A stretch of 36,471 nucleotides of DNA from RGDT01 sp964630925 (GTDB lineage Bacteria > Planctomycetota > Planctomycetia > Gemmatales > Gemmataceae), in the NCBI GenBank assembly GCA_964630925.1, contig CAZVZK010000101.1, forward strand, positions 1 to 36,471, given 5' to 3'. Of the stretch, positions 21,971 to 30,937 are shown in pieces (the stretch's first letter is position 1; each line of letters opens with the position of its first letter). Below the pieces are notes generated by a model, which saw only the letters and a program-made list of their open reading frames with translations, ran no database searches and had not been told where the DNA came from. Position numbers and translations under genes: made by a program.

Positions 21971-24694
21971 ATGAAGAACGCTCGCCGCGACGCGCCGCCC
22001 CTCGCGCCCCTCGTGCACGCCTTCGCCTCCCGCACCGTCGCCACCCTCGCCCAGTTGCACGACCTGCCCGGCCTGGGGCGGAGGTTCAACGCCGTCCTCG
22101 GGGCGTCGGCCCGCTTCCTGTTCACCGGCTTCCTCGACACCGCCACCCCCGCCCAGCTCCTCGACGCCCTCACACGCTTCCACGACCTCGCCGTGCCGCT
22201 GCCCCTGCATGCGGGGACGCTCACCGCCCGCGCCGGATTCCTGCGCCACGCGGTCGCGTTCCTGTTGCGCGGCGAGGGCACCTGGCCGACCAAGCTCAAC
22301 GCCTGCCTGTCGCTCGACGGCCCGTACCGGGTGCCTGGATTGGGGCCTTCATTCTGGTCCGCCGTCGTGCAGGGCACGTCGCCGGGACGCCTGCCGGGGT
22401 GGACGCCCGGCACCTGGGCGGGCCTGGAACGCCTCGGCCTCGCCCCCATCGGGCCGGCGGCCACGCCCGCCGACCGATACGCCGCACTCATCGACGCCCA
22501 CGCCCGCATCCGCCGGCTGGCGCCGGGGCTGCTGTCGCTGCACATCGACCATTTCCTCACCCTGGTCGGCCGGATGAAGGGCCGCACCCTGCCGGAGGCG
22601 GTGGACGGCGACCCCGTCGCGGCGGCGCTGGCGGCGGTGCGCGAGGGGGGGCTGCGGCGGATGCTCAAGGAGCGCGGCCAGCAGATCGCCGAGGGGCAGG
22701 AGCGTCTGCGCGAGGCCGTCGAGGCGGGCGACGGCAAGGCGCTGGGCGACGCCCTGGCGCTGGCGGACCCCGACGGTGCCGCGCGCTGCCCCATCGACTG
22801 GGGCCGGCACGCCGAGGCCCTCACCCGCTGGGCGCGTGACCTGACCGTCGATGACCTCGAAGCCTTCCACGCGGAGGCGATCCCCGGCGCGGGCGCGTGG
22901 CTGCCGGCTGCCATCCTCCACCTGCGCGACCCGCTCGGATTCGCCCCTTATGGCGAGACCCTCCGCCGGGCGCATCTGCGGCTCGACGACGGCGTGACGG
23001 CGGACGACGGGCCCGCCGTCCGCTACCGGCTGTTCAACGAGACCTGCGCCACCCTGCGGCAGCGCCACTCGATGCACCCCCTGGAGCTGCCGCTCGTCCT
23101 GGCGCGTCTCGCCGAAGAGCCGGAGGAGGACGAGGCGTTCGCCGGCTTCTGCCCGGACACGTTCGCGTTTTTGGGCGAATTGCAGGAGAGCAACAGCAGG
23201 CCGTGGATGGACGCCCAGCGCGGGCGCTACCGGTTCGCCGTGCGCGAGCCGCTGGTCGAGCTGTGCCGCGAAGTGGCGGACCGCTACGTCGAGCCGATCC
23301 TCGTGCGGCAGCACGGCTGGGCGATCGACACCCAGGCCGCGCCGGGGCACGCCCTGACGAGCATCGTCAAGAACAGCTTCGGGCGGGGGGGGCCTTACTC
23401 GTCCGCCATGTGGATCACGTTCTGCCGGGCGCGGCGCTCCGGGGCTCAGCTCTTCGTGCGTCTCGACGCCTCCGGCGTGCGTTTCGGCCTGCGCCTGGGG
23501 CCGGGGGCGAAGGACGACCGGGCCCGCCTGCGTTCGGCGCTTGAGCGGCACGGCCCTCTCGTGTGGCGTCTGCTGGAGGCGCGCGGCGCGGGGGCGATGC
23601 GCTTCGGGCAGGCGGACCGGCCCGAGACGATGGGCGGCCTCACGGACGCCGAGGGGCTGTCGGCGTGGGCCGAGGGGCGGACGCAGGAGGCGAGCGCGTC
23701 TGGGCCGCACGGCGAGGGGTTGGCGGAGGAGGTGATCGCGGCGTTCGACCGGCTGCTGCCGCTAGCGGCGTGCTGCCATGAGGCCGATCCGGGGCCGTTT
23801 CTGCGGCGGCTGGGGGGCGTGTCGGCGGAGAGGTACACCGAGGACGACTTCCGCCGGCACACGCATCTGTCCGCCGAATGGCTGGCGCGGGCGCGGGAGC
23901 TGCTGCGCCTGAAGCCGCAGCTCATCCTGGAGGGTGTGCCGGGGACAGGCAAGACGCACGTCGCGCGGTGCCTGGCGCGGCTGCTCGCGGGCGGCGATGA
24001 CGCCGCGGTGCGTCTCGTGCAGTTCCACCCGGCCTACGGGTACGAGGAGTTCATCCAGGGCATCCGCGTCCGCACGGTGGAGGCCGACGGGCGGCACGAC
24101 GTGACGTACCCGGTCGAGGACGGCCTGCTGGTGTCGTTCGCGGCGGCGGCGGCGGCGGCGCCGGCGAAGCCGCACGTCCTGGTGATCGACGAGATCAATC
24201 GCGGCAACCTGCCGCGCATCTTCGGCGAGTGCCTGTACTTGCTGGAGTACCGCGGCAGCCCGGTGACGCTGCCCTGCTCGCGGCGTCCGTTCGCGCTGCC
24301 GGCGAACCTGTTCCTCGTGGGGACGATGAACGCGGCGGACCGCTCCATCGCGCCTCTCGATGCGGCGCTGCGGCGGCGGTTCTCGTTCCTGGCGATGCCG
24401 CCGGACACCGAGGTGCTGACGGCGGCACTGGCGGCGCGTCCGCCGGCGTTCGCGTCGCGCGTGCTGGGGCTGTTCACAAGGCTGAACGCGCGGCTGAGGT
24501 CGGACATCGGGCCGCACGCGCAGGTGGGGCACAGCCATTTCATGGTGCCTGACCTGGACGAGGGCCGGCTGCGGCTGTTGTGGCAGCACCACGTCGTGCC
24601 GCTGCTGCATGAGATCTGCGCCGGGCAGCCGGGCCGGGCCGAGGCGCTGGCGGGGATGATCGAGCCACGCGGAAAGACGGCACCTGTATCCTGA
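21971..24694 (+). CDS. DUF2461 - McrB-like AAA+ NTPase fusion
   Basis: A 907-residue protein in three parts. Residues about 1-380 contain two related helical modules, each with a Pro-Gly loop (YRVPGLGPSFWSAVVQG; AIPGAGAWLPAAIL). This layout is reminiscent of N-terminal modules on McrB relatives, but no named domain was recognised. Residues about 391-590 look like DUF2461 (FAFLGELQESNSRPWMDAQR onward). Residues about 640-900 are an McrB-type AAA+ motor: Walker A GVPGTGKTH, FHPAYGYEEFIQGIRV, Walker B HVLVIDEINRGNLPRIFGE, the MNAADRS signature and ALRRRFSF. McrB motors usually hydrolyse GTP and drive a nuclease, McrC; no PD-(D/E)xK gene follows. GGGAGGG precedes the ATG. A defence role is plausible but not shown. 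Confidence 0.8.
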   Translation: MKNARRDAPPLAPLVHAFASRTVATLAQLHDLPGLGRRFNAVLGASARFLFTGFLDTATPAQLLDALTRFHDLAVPLPLHAGTLTARAGFLRHAVAFLLRGEGTWPTKLNACLSLDGPYRVPGLGPSFWSAVVQGTSPGRLPGWTPGTWAGLERLGLAPIGPAATPADRYAALIDAHARIRRLAPGLLSLHIDHFLTLVGRMKGRTLPEAVDGDPVAAALAAVREGGLRRMLKERGQQIAEGQERLREAVEAGDGKALGDALALADPDGAARCPIDWGRHAEALTRWARDLTVDDLEAFHAEAIPGAGAWLPAAILHLRDPLGFAPYGETLRRAHLRLDDGVTADDGPAVRYRLFNETCATLRQRHSMHPLELPLVLARLAEEPEEDEAFAGFCPDTFAFLGELQESNSRPWMDAQRGRYRFAVREPLVELCREVADRYVEPILVRQHGWAIDTQAAPGHALTSIVKNSFGRGGPYSSAMWITFCRARRSGAQLFVRLDASGVRFGLRLGPGAKDDRARLRSALERHGPLVWRLLEARGAGAMRFGQADRPETMGGLTDAEGLSAWAEGRTQEASASGPHGEGLAEEVIAAFDRLLPLAACCHEADPGPFLRRLGGVSAERYTEDDFRRHTHLSAEWLARARELLRLKPQLILEGVPGTGKTHVARCLARLLAGGDDAAVRLVQFHPAYGYEEFIQGIRVRTVEADGRHDVTYPVEDGLLVSFAAAAAAAPAKPHVLVIDEINRGNLPRIFGECLYLLEYRGSPVTLPCSRRPFALPANLFLVGTMNAADRSIAPLDAALRRRFSFLAMPPDTEVLTAALAARPPAFASRVLGLFTRLNARLRSDIGPHAQVGHSHFMVPDLDEGRLRLLWQHHVVPLLHEICAGQPGRAEALAGMIEPRGKTAPVS

Positions 24695-24706
24695 GAGGCT
24701 CCTCTC

Positions 24707-26056
24707 TTGACCGCCCCTCCTATCCCACTCTGGAAACGGCTGTTGCGGCTCGCCCTGGCGGGCGTCGGGCTGCTCCTCGTCTTTGGGCTGGTGCTGTTGC
24801 TCGACGGGCACATCGTGGCGGCGTGTCGCCTGTCGGCGCTGCTGGGCGAGCTGGACGCCAGCGACCCGAGATGGCGGGCGGAGGATCTGATGTCGGATCT
24901 CGCGTCCATCCCTGCGGGGGAGAACGGGGCGTTGCTCGTCGAGGCGGCCCTGCCCTCCCGGCCGGACTGGTGGCCGTTACGGCTGTCGATGGACGATTTC
25001 GCCGTTCGGTTTGAGCCGCCGTACCTCTTCGCCGACGAGCAGATGCAGCGGTTGGATGACCAGTTGCGTCCCGCCCTGGCGGACAGGCTGGCTGGGCGCG
25101 TGGTGGCCGCATTCCCTCATGGGCGGCACCCGCTCCGCGTGGCCCTTACTCAGGGGCGGCCGGGGTGGTGCAGGTCCGGTGTGAGTGGCACTGAGATGTT
25201 CGCCGATCTGATGTCACTCGACTCGCTGGAGCGGGCACAACGGGGCGACATCCGGCAAGCGATCCTGTCGGCGCGGGCGTGCCTGAACGCGGGACGCTAC
25301 CTCGCGGATGAGCCGTACCTGAGATCGCAGTCCATCCGCAGGAATGTCGAGGGCAGGGCCTTCCTTTGTATCGAGCGAGCGCTCGCCCTCGGAGAGGCGG
25401 CGGACGCCGAGCTGGCGGAGGTGCAGGCGGCGTTACGGCCTTGTACGCGGACGACGGGGCTTGCGAGGTCGATGCGGGCCGAGCGGGTGTGGAGTGACCA
25501 GCTCGTTGGGGACTTGATCCTGGTGAGACAGAGCGCGTGGCCGGCGGCGGTATCGCCGCGTGTGTGGGAGGCGGCGGTCCGGGCCCGTCCGGAGCTGTTG
25601 CGGCACACGACGCGACTGGTCGCCGCGGCGGAGCTGCCGCCCCACGAGCAGGCCGCCGCCGAGGCAGCCATCGAACGCGAGAGGGAGGGGTTCGGCCCGC
25701 TCCTCCAGGCGTTGGCCCCTCGGTTGGAGGATGAAAGAAGTTTCGCGCGCCGCGGCCTGGCGTCGGCCCGCGCGATGATGGCGCTCGTGGGCTGTGAGCG
25801 CTATCGGCTCAAGCACGGCCGGTGGCCGGACGCGCTGGGGGATCTGGTGCCGGCGTTCCTGGCCGACGTGCCGACGAGCCCCTTCGACGGCGGGCCGCTC
25901 CGATTCCGGCGTCGGGCCGATGGCGTCACGGTGGATGCCGTCTACTGGGAACGGACCGACGGCGAGCGGGATGCGGATCTCGATATCGGCTATCGGCTTT
26001 GGGACAAGGAGAAGCGCCGGCAGCCCGCACCGCCGATGCCGAAGGGCGGGCGGTGA
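24707..26056 (+). CDS. Membrane-anchored hypothetical protein
   Basis: A 449-residue protein with one N-terminal membrane anchor (about residues 14-36) and a long, mostly helical exterior domain. The C-terminus has a pattern I know from many planctomycete hypothetical proteins: RYRLKHGRWPDALGDLVPAF, then a DVPTSPFDGGPLRFRR segment and a beta-rich end. This resembles the pseudopilin-like C-terminal end of such proteins, but the function is unknown. The start is a TTG at 24707, 10 bases after GAGAGG and 12 bases after the stop of the McrB-like gene, so both are likely in one transcript. The TTG start is inferred; no closer ATG precedes the membrane anchor. Confidence 0.7.
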   Translation: MTAPPIPLWKRLLRLALAGVGLLLVFGLVLLLDGHIVAACRLSALLGELDASDPRWRAEDLMSDLASIPAGENGALLVEAALPSRPDWWPLRLSMDDFAVRFEPPYLFADEQMQRLDDQLRPALADRLAGRVVAAFPHGRHPLRVALTQGRPGWCRSGVSGTEMFADLMSLDSLERAQRGDIRQAILSARACLNAGRYLADEPYLRSQSIRRNVEGRAFLCIERALALGEAADAELAEVQAALRPCTRTTGLARSMRAERVWSDQLVGDLILVRQSAWPAAVSPRVWEAAVRARPELLRHTTRLVAAAELPPHEQAAAEAAIEREREGFGPLLQALAPRLEDERSFARRGLASARAMMALVGCERYRLKHGRWPDALGDLVPAFLADVPTSPFDGGPLRFRRRADGVTVDAVYWERTDGERDADLDIGYRLWDKEKRRQPAPPMPKGGR

Positions 26057-26123
26057 AGGGAGGGGCCGGGGAGGGTGGGGCGATTGTGCCGGCCCCATTC
26101 ACGCCTCCGCGCTGCCCGCCTCC

Positions 26124-26152
26124 GCGACAGGGCAAGCCCCGCCGGGTATATT
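26124..26152 (+). promoter_or_regulatory. Promoter of pyrG
   Basis: GCGACA (26124-26129) and TATATT (26147-26152) are separated by 17 bases. Transcription would start at about 26159, which overlaps an in-frame ATG at 26160. This supports the downstream TTG at 26190, with its ribosome site, as the true pyrG start. Confidence 0.55.
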
Positions 26153-26189
26153 CAACCGGATGACGCCCGCACCGCCGGGAGGGGCCGCC

Positions 26190-27821
26190 TTGCCTGCCAA
26201 GCAGACCAAGCACATCTTCGTCACAGGCGGCGTCGTCAGCTCCCTCGGCAAGGGCCTCACCTGCGCCTCCATCGGCATGCTCCTCGAACACCGCGGCCTG
26301 CGCGTCCGGCTCCAGAAGTTCGACCCGTACCTCAACGTCGATCCGGGGACGATGTCGCCCTACCAGCACGGCGAGGTCTACGTCCTCGACGACGGCGCCG
26401 AGACCGACCTCGACCTCGGGCATTACGAACGCTTCACCTCCGCCCCCCTCACACGCGACTGCAACTACACCTCCGGCAAGATCTTCCAGGCGGTCATCCA
26501 GAAGGAGCGGGCCGGCGACTACCTCGGCAAGACGGTCCAGTTCATCCCCCACATCACCGACGAGATCAAGGCCGCCATCCGCACCGTCGCCGTCGAGGAC
26601 GTGGACGTCGTCATCACCGAGATCGGCGGCACCGTCGGCGACATCGAGGGCATGACCTTCCTGGAGGCCATCCGCCAGTTCGCCCTCGACGTCGGCCGCC
26701 AGAACTGCCTCTTCATCCACCTCACCCTCATCCCACACCTGAAGGCCGCGGGCGAGTCCAAGTCCAAGCCGACCCAGCGCTCCGTCGAGGACCTCCGCCG
26801 CATCGGCATCCAGCCCGACATCCTCATCTGCCGCACCGAACGCGAGATGCCCCGCGACATGCCCGAGAAGATCGCGCTGTATTGCAACGTCGAGAAGCGG
26901 GCGGTCATCGAGGAGCGCGACAAGTCGAGGAGCATCTACGAGGTGCCGCCCAGCCTCGCCGAGAACGGCCTGGACGACCTCATCGTTGAGAAGCTGGGGC
27001 TGCTGAAGGCCGCCCCCCTGGACATCTCCGACTGGCGGGTGATGCTGCAGAGCGTATTCAACCCGCAGCACGAGGTGGTGATCGCCGTCGTCGGCAAGTA
27101 CATCCAGATCCAGGACGCCTACAAGTCCATCTACGAGGCGCTCGACCACGCCGGCATCGCCCTCAAGACGCGCGTGGTCACCCGCCGCGTCGAGTCCGAG
27201 GAGATCGAGCGTGACGGTGCCGACCGCGTCCTGGGCGGCGTGGACGGCGTCCTCGTGCCCGGCGGGTTCGGCTACCGCGGCGTGGAGGGGAAGATCGAGG
27301 CCATCCGCCACGCCCGCGAGAAGGGCATCCCTTTCTTCGGCATCTGCCTGGGCCTGCAATGCGCCGTGATCGAGTACGCCCGCAACGTCCTGCATCTGGA
27401 GGACGCCAACACCACGGAGATCAAGAGCGACTGCCGCCACCCCGTCGTCTGCCTCCTCGACGACCAGTACTCCATCACTCAGATGGGCGGGACCATGCGC
27501 CTGGGGTCCTACCCGAGCCACCTGGCCGAGGGCAGCCTGGCGCTGCGGATGTACGGCGGCAAGACGGTCCGCGAGCGGCACCGGCACCGCTACGAATTCA
27601 ACAACGCCTACCGCACGCAGTTCGAGGACGGCGGCATGTCCATCAGCGGGACCAGCCCGGACGGCCAGCTCGTCGAGGTGATCGAGCTGCCGGGCCACCC
27701 GTGGTACCTGGCCGTGCAGTGCCACCCCGAGTTCCGCTCCAAGCCCACCCAGAGCCACCCGCTGTTCCGCGGCTTCGTCAAGGCGGCGCTGGAGCGGCGG
27801 GAGGCGCGCAAAAAGGGGTGA
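26190..27821 (+). CDS. pyrG: CTP synthase (glutamine-hydrolysing)
   Basis: CTP synthase converts UTP, ATP and glutamine to CTP. The N-terminal synthase domain opens with KHIFVTGGVVSSLGKGLT, holding the P-loop. It continues with KFDPYLNVDPGTMSPYQHGE and TEIGGTVGDIEG, residues for UTP and ATP binding. The C-terminal class I glutamine amidotransferase domain has GGFGYRGVEGK, GICLGLQCAVIEYARN with the nucleophile Cys, and CHPEF with the catalytic His and Glu. I set the start at TTG 26190 because GGAGG lies 7 bases upstream and the resulting 543 residues match the usual length (545 in E. coli). An in-frame ATG at 26160 has no ribosome site and sits at the predicted transcription start. It converges with the kinase gene, with 2 bases between stops. 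Confidence 0.97.
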   Translation: MPAKQTKHIFVTGGVVSSLGKGLTCASIGMLLEHRGLRVRLQKFDPYLNVDPGTMSPYQHGEVYVLDDGAETDLDLGHYERFTSAPLTRDCNYTSGKIFQAVIQKERAGDYLGKTVQFIPHITDEIKAAIRTVAVEDVDVVITEIGGTVGDIEGMTFLEAIRQFALDVGRQNCLFIHLTLIPHLKAAGESKSKPTQRSVEDLRRIGIQPDILICRTEREMPRDMPEKIALYCNVEKRAVIEERDKSRSIYEVPPSLAENGLDDLIVEKLGLLKAAPLDISDWRVMLQSVFNPQHEVVIAVVGKYIQIQDAYKSIYEALDHAGIALKTRVVTRRVESEEIERDGADRVLGGVDGVLVPGGFGYRGVEGKIEAIRHAREKGIPFFGICLGLQCAVIEYARNVLHLEDANTTEIKSDCRHPVVCLLDDQYSITQMGGTMRLGSYPSHLAEGSLALRMYGGKTVRERHRHRYEFNNAYRTQFEDGGMSISGTSPDGQLVEVIELPGHPWYLAVQCHPEFRSKPTQSHPLFRGFVKAALERREARKKG

Positions 27822-27823
27822 CC

Positions 27824-30076
27824 CTACCCGCCCTTCTCCCGAGCCGTCATCTGGGTGATGGCTCTGCGGCACAGGGCCAGCAGCTTCCGGTCCTCTTCGC
27901 GGTCCATGAGCAGGCCCAGGCCGTCGAGCTGCTCCAGCAGGCGGACGGCCTCGCGCATCGCCGCCAGCCCCTGGGCGTACCGCTTCTCGCCGGCCTCGAC
28001 CTGCCCCAGAAGGATCAGCGCCGACACGAGGTCCCGACGCCACTGCGGCACGCCCGGTGTCGAGGCGACCGCACGAAGGAGGCCCAGCGACCTCTGCGCG
28101 GACCGGCGGGCCGGGCCGTACTCCCCCCGCTCACACCAGATCCGCGCCGCCGCGTCGTGGGCCGCCGCGAGCTTCCGCCAGGCGTCGTGGTTCGCCTTGT
28201 GCGCCTCGAAGACACGTTCCTGGCGGCGGACCGCCTCCTGGAGGTGGCGGTCCGAGGCCTGACGGTCGGCCCGCCGCGCCGTCGCCAGCCCGATGTGGGC
28301 CGTGACGACGGCGTGCTCCGCCTCGGGCGAGGGCACCGCCTCCGCCCAGGCCAGGGCATCGGCGAGATACGCCTCCATGGCTTTCGCCGGCGCTGGGGTG
28401 CCCTTGGGGCCGGCCCGCCGCAGCCGCGCGTTGTGGCACGCCATCAGCAGGCGGTACGCCTCCACCGTCCGCGCCCCCTCGGCGATCCACGGCCTGACGG
28501 CCCGCTCGACGGCGTCCGGGTCGAAACCCACGCCGTCCGTGGCGGCCAGCCCGGCGGCCGCCGTCAGCCACACCGCGCGGGCCGCCGCGTCCTCCAGGCG
28601 ACGTTCCGCGAGCGCCCGTGCGGCCCGGTAGTGCCGCTCCGCCTCCTTCGGACGGCGTAATGCGGCGTGCAGCTCGCCCAGCCGCAGGTGGGCCTGGGCC
28701 CGCCCGGGGTCGGCGTCACCCCCCTCCGTGGCGAGCGCCTCCAGCTCCCTGAGCGTCCCGTCGAGGAAGCCCCCCCCGCCGACGAAAACGAGCTGCGGGT
28801 TGTGCCGCATGAGCAGATCGACCTCCTCGGCCACCCGGCGGAAGGCGCCAAGGGCCCGGTCCCGCTGCGCCGCCGCCGACCGGGCGTTGTCGTCCGCCCT
28901 CTCGCGCTGCCGCCGAGTCGCCTCCACCTCCTCGCGGAGCCGGGAGTTGTGATACGCCACGCCCGCCACGGCCAGGCCCGCCACGCAGGCCACGACGATC
29001 AGGAGCGCCGCCGCCAGGGGGTGCCGCCGCGCCGCCTTCCACACACGCTCGGCCCAACCCGCCGGCCGGGCCGTGATCGGCCTGCCGTCGAGGAAGCGCC
29101 GCAGGTCGTCGGCCAGGGCGGCCGCGCTGGCGTAGCGCTTCTCGGGCCGCTTCTCCAGGCACTTCAGGCAGACCGTCTCCAGGTCACGCGGCACCGACGG
29201 GCTCAGCCGGCTCGGGGGCACCGGCTCCTGGCCCAGCACGAGGGCGAGCGTCTCCGCCGGCGTGCTGCCCTGGAACGGCGGGCGGCCCGTCAGGCAGGCG
29301 TACAGGACCGCGCCCAGGGAGTACACGTCCGCCGCCGGCCCCGGCTCCACGGACGTGTCGGCCTGCTCGGGGGCCATGTACTCGGCCGTGCCGGCGGCGT
29401 GGCCCGTCCGCGTCTGCCGGCACGCCCCCGCCAGTCGGGCGATGCCGAAGTCACACAGGCGCGGGGTGCCGTCGGCGTCCAGCAGGACGTTCGACGGCTT
29501 GACGTCGCGGTGGACGATGCCGGCCTCATGGGCGTGGTGGGCCGCCCGCGCCAGCGCCTCTGCCCACGCTGCCGCCTGAAGCGGCGCCTGCGGCTGGCCG
29601 GCGATCCGCCGCGCCAGACTCCCGCCGGCCACATACTCCAGTGCCAGAAATGGCCCCGCCCCCGGCTGCTCGCCCGCCTCCAGCAGGCGGACGATGTTGG
29701 GGTGCTCCAGGGTGGCCACGGCCCGCGCCTCGGCCTGGAACCGCGCGCGGGCCGTCAGGTCGCCGGCCGGGCCGGCCATCAGCTTGAGCGCGACCACCCG
29801 CCCCAGCGTCTCGTGGCGGGCCTTGTAGACCACGCCCATGCCGCCCCGCCCGGCCTCCTCGAGGATCACGTAGGGGCCGATCCGCCGGGGCATGCCGCCG
29901 GCCTCGCGGAGGGCCTGCTCCAGCGGGGAGGCTTCCCGCTCCAGCTCCCGCGCCGACGCGGCGCACTCGGTGCAGTGTTCAATGTGGTCGGCGACGAGGT
30001 CGATGCGCGTCTCGTCCAGCTCGCCGGAGGCGAGGGCAGCGAGGTCGTCGCGGGTGAACCCTTCGGGGCACGGCAT
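27824..30076 (-). CDS. Ser/Thr protein kinase with N-terminal anti-sigma-type zinc finger and TPR-like C-terminus
   Basis: A 750-residue membrane kinase. An N-terminal zinc-finger motif HIEHCTEC (31-38) is of the anti-sigma (ZAS) type. The Hanks-type kinase domain (about 67-330) is complete: GRGGMG (76-81), Lys 98, HRDVKPSN (189-196), DFG (209-211) and APE (235-237). A membrane helix (about 353-373) leads to an extracellular or periplasmic region of helical, TPR-like repeats. It is divergent from an ECF-type sigma factor. In planctomycetes, ECF sigma factors are often genomically linked to Ser/Thr kinases. The zinc finger suggests direct binding of that sigma factor. The start at 30076 is the ATG directly before the zinc-finger domain, with GGAG 10 bases upstream. 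Confidence 0.92.
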   Translation of the reverse strand: MPCPEGFTRDDLAALASGELDETRIDLVADHIEHCTECAASARELEREASPLEQALREAGGMPRRIGPYVILEEAGRGGMGVVYKARHETLGRVVALKLMAGPAGDLTARARFQAEARAVATLEHPNIVRLLEAGEQPGAGPFLALEYVAGGSLARRIAGQPQAPLQAAAWAEALARAAHHAHEAGIVHRDVKPSNVLLDADGTPRLCDFGIARLAGACRQTRTGHAAGTAEYMAPEQADTSVEPGPAADVYSLGAVLYACLTGRPPFQGSTPAETLALVLGQEPVPPSRLSPSVPRDLETVCLKCLEKRPEKRYASAAALADDLRRFLDGRPITARPAGWAERVWKAARRHPLAAALLIVVACVAGLAVAGVAYHNSRLREEVEATRRQRERADDNARSAAAQRDRALGAFRRVAEEVDLLMRHNPQLVFVGGGGFLDGTLRELEALATEGGDADPGRAQAHLRLGELHAALRRPKEAERHYRAARALAERRLEDAAARAVWLTAAAGLAATDGVGFDPDAVERAVRPWIAEGARTVEAYRLLMACHNARLRRAGPKGTPAPAKAMEAYLADALAWAEAVPSPEAEHAVVTAHIGLATARRADRQASDRHLQEAVRRQERVFEAHKANHDAWRKLAAAHDAAARIWCERGEYGPARRSAQRSLGLLRAVASTPGVPQWRRDLVSALILLGQVEAGEKRYAQGLAAMREAVRLLEQLDGLGLLMDREEDRKLLALCRRAITQMTAREKGG

Positions 30077-30158
30077 GCCCTTGCGTCTCCGGCGTCGGGG
30101 TGGGAGAATGACTCGGCTCATTATCCTATCCGCCGGGCGTGACACCCGCGAAGGCACC

Positions 30159-30752
30159 ATGGCCGACGAGCCCCCCTCCCGCACCTCGCTGACCCTGCTG
30201 CACCGCCTCCGGGCCGACGAGCCCGAGGCCTGGAACCAGCTCGTGCGGCTCTACGCCCCGCTGGTGCGGGCGTGGTGCGGCAGGCTCGGCGCCAGGGGCG
30301 CCGACGCCGAGGACGTCGAGCAGGACGTGTTCCGGGCGGCGGTGTCGGGGCTGGCGGGCTTCCGCCGCGACCGCCCCGGCGACAGCTTCCGCGGCTGGCT
30401 GTACGGCATCACACGCAACATGGTCCTCAAGCAGCGGGAAAGGGCCGCCCGCGCCCCGGGGGGCGTCGGCGGCACCGACGCGCTGCTGCGTCTGCACGGG
30501 GTGCCGGAGCCGCCCGAGCCTCCCGAGGAGGAGCAGGAGGGGGACCGGGCAGCTTTGCTGCGGCGGGCGCTGGAGCTGGCCCGCGGGGCGTTCGAGGAGA
30601 GGACGTGGCGGGCGTTCCACATGACCGTGATCGAGGACCGCCTCCCGGAGGACGTGGCCGCCCTGCTGGGGATCACGCCGGCGGCGGTTCGGAAATACAA
30701 GTCGCGCGTCCTGCACCGCATCAAGGCGGAATTCGGCGTATTGCTCGATTGA
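30159..30752 (+). CDS. ECF-type RNA polymerase sigma factor
   Basis: A 197-residue sigma-70 family protein with only regions 2 and 4. Region 2 (about 15-95) includes WNQLVRLYAPLVRAWCGRLG, the acidic DAEDVEQDVF core-binding segment and FRGWLYGITRNMVLKQRERA. A Pro/Glu-rich linker separates it from region 4 (about 145-195): WRAFHMTVIEDRLPEDVAAL and LGITPAAVRKYKSRVLHRIK, the helix-turn-helix that reads the -35. It is divergent from the kinase with an 82-base gap that contains TATCCT and the near-palindrome CGGGCGTGACACCCG. The ATG at 30159 has AAGG just upstream. The kinase and this factor probably form a signalling pair. Confidence 0.92.
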   Translation: MADEPPSRTSLTLLHRLRADEPEAWNQLVRLYAPLVRAWCGRLGARGADAEDVEQDVFRAAVSGLAGFRRDRPGDSFRGWLYGITRNMVLKQRERAARAPGGVGGTDALLRLHGVPEPPEPPEEEQEGDRAALLRRALELARGAFEERTWRAFHMTVIEDRLPEDVAALLGITPAAVRKYKSRVLHRIKAEFGVLLD

Positions 30753-30830
30753 ACAAGAGACACCCCTCGTTGAAGTGACACGCGCCGGATCAGCCCTCCC
30801 GACTCGCCCCAGCGGGCCGGCCCTGACCTG

Positions 30831-30937
30831 CCCCGGATGGTGGCGGATGGACATCAATCAGTGAAGGGAACGAACCGCGGAGTGCGGACACCCCGGATGG
30901 ATGTGAATGGACGCCCGTCAGTGAAGGAAACGAACCG
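30831..30937 (+). repeat. Two-copy direct repeat with a 60-bp period
   Basis: Copy 1 (30831-30877) and copy 2 (30891-30937) both run from CCCCGGATGG to TCAGTGAAGG.AACGAACCG, and their starts are exactly 60 bases apart. The core GTGAAGGAAACGAAC continues in a partial third copy (GGAAACGAAC at 30939-30948), and GGAAACGAACC recurs near 31026. Confidence 0.8.

Noticed and set aside
21654..24694. Integrated element with attachment site at tRNA-Val
   Set aside because: No integrase is adjacent and no second copy of the tRNA 3' end is visible within the window; only the location is suggestive.
26160..26189. ATG start for pyrG
   Set aside because: It lies at the predicted transcription start with no ribosome site, whereas TTG 26190 has GGAGG at 7 bases and gives the family length. 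It remains possible as a leaderless start.
25926..28043. A 705-codon antisense frame over pyrG
   Set aside because: Composition is Val/Leu/Asp/Gly-rich and low in information; it is a shadow of the CTP synthase gene.
28667..30142. A 491-codon frame opposite the kinase
   Set aside because: It is the complement of the conserved kinase domain, with an Arg/Gly/Pro-rich translation and no recognised motif.
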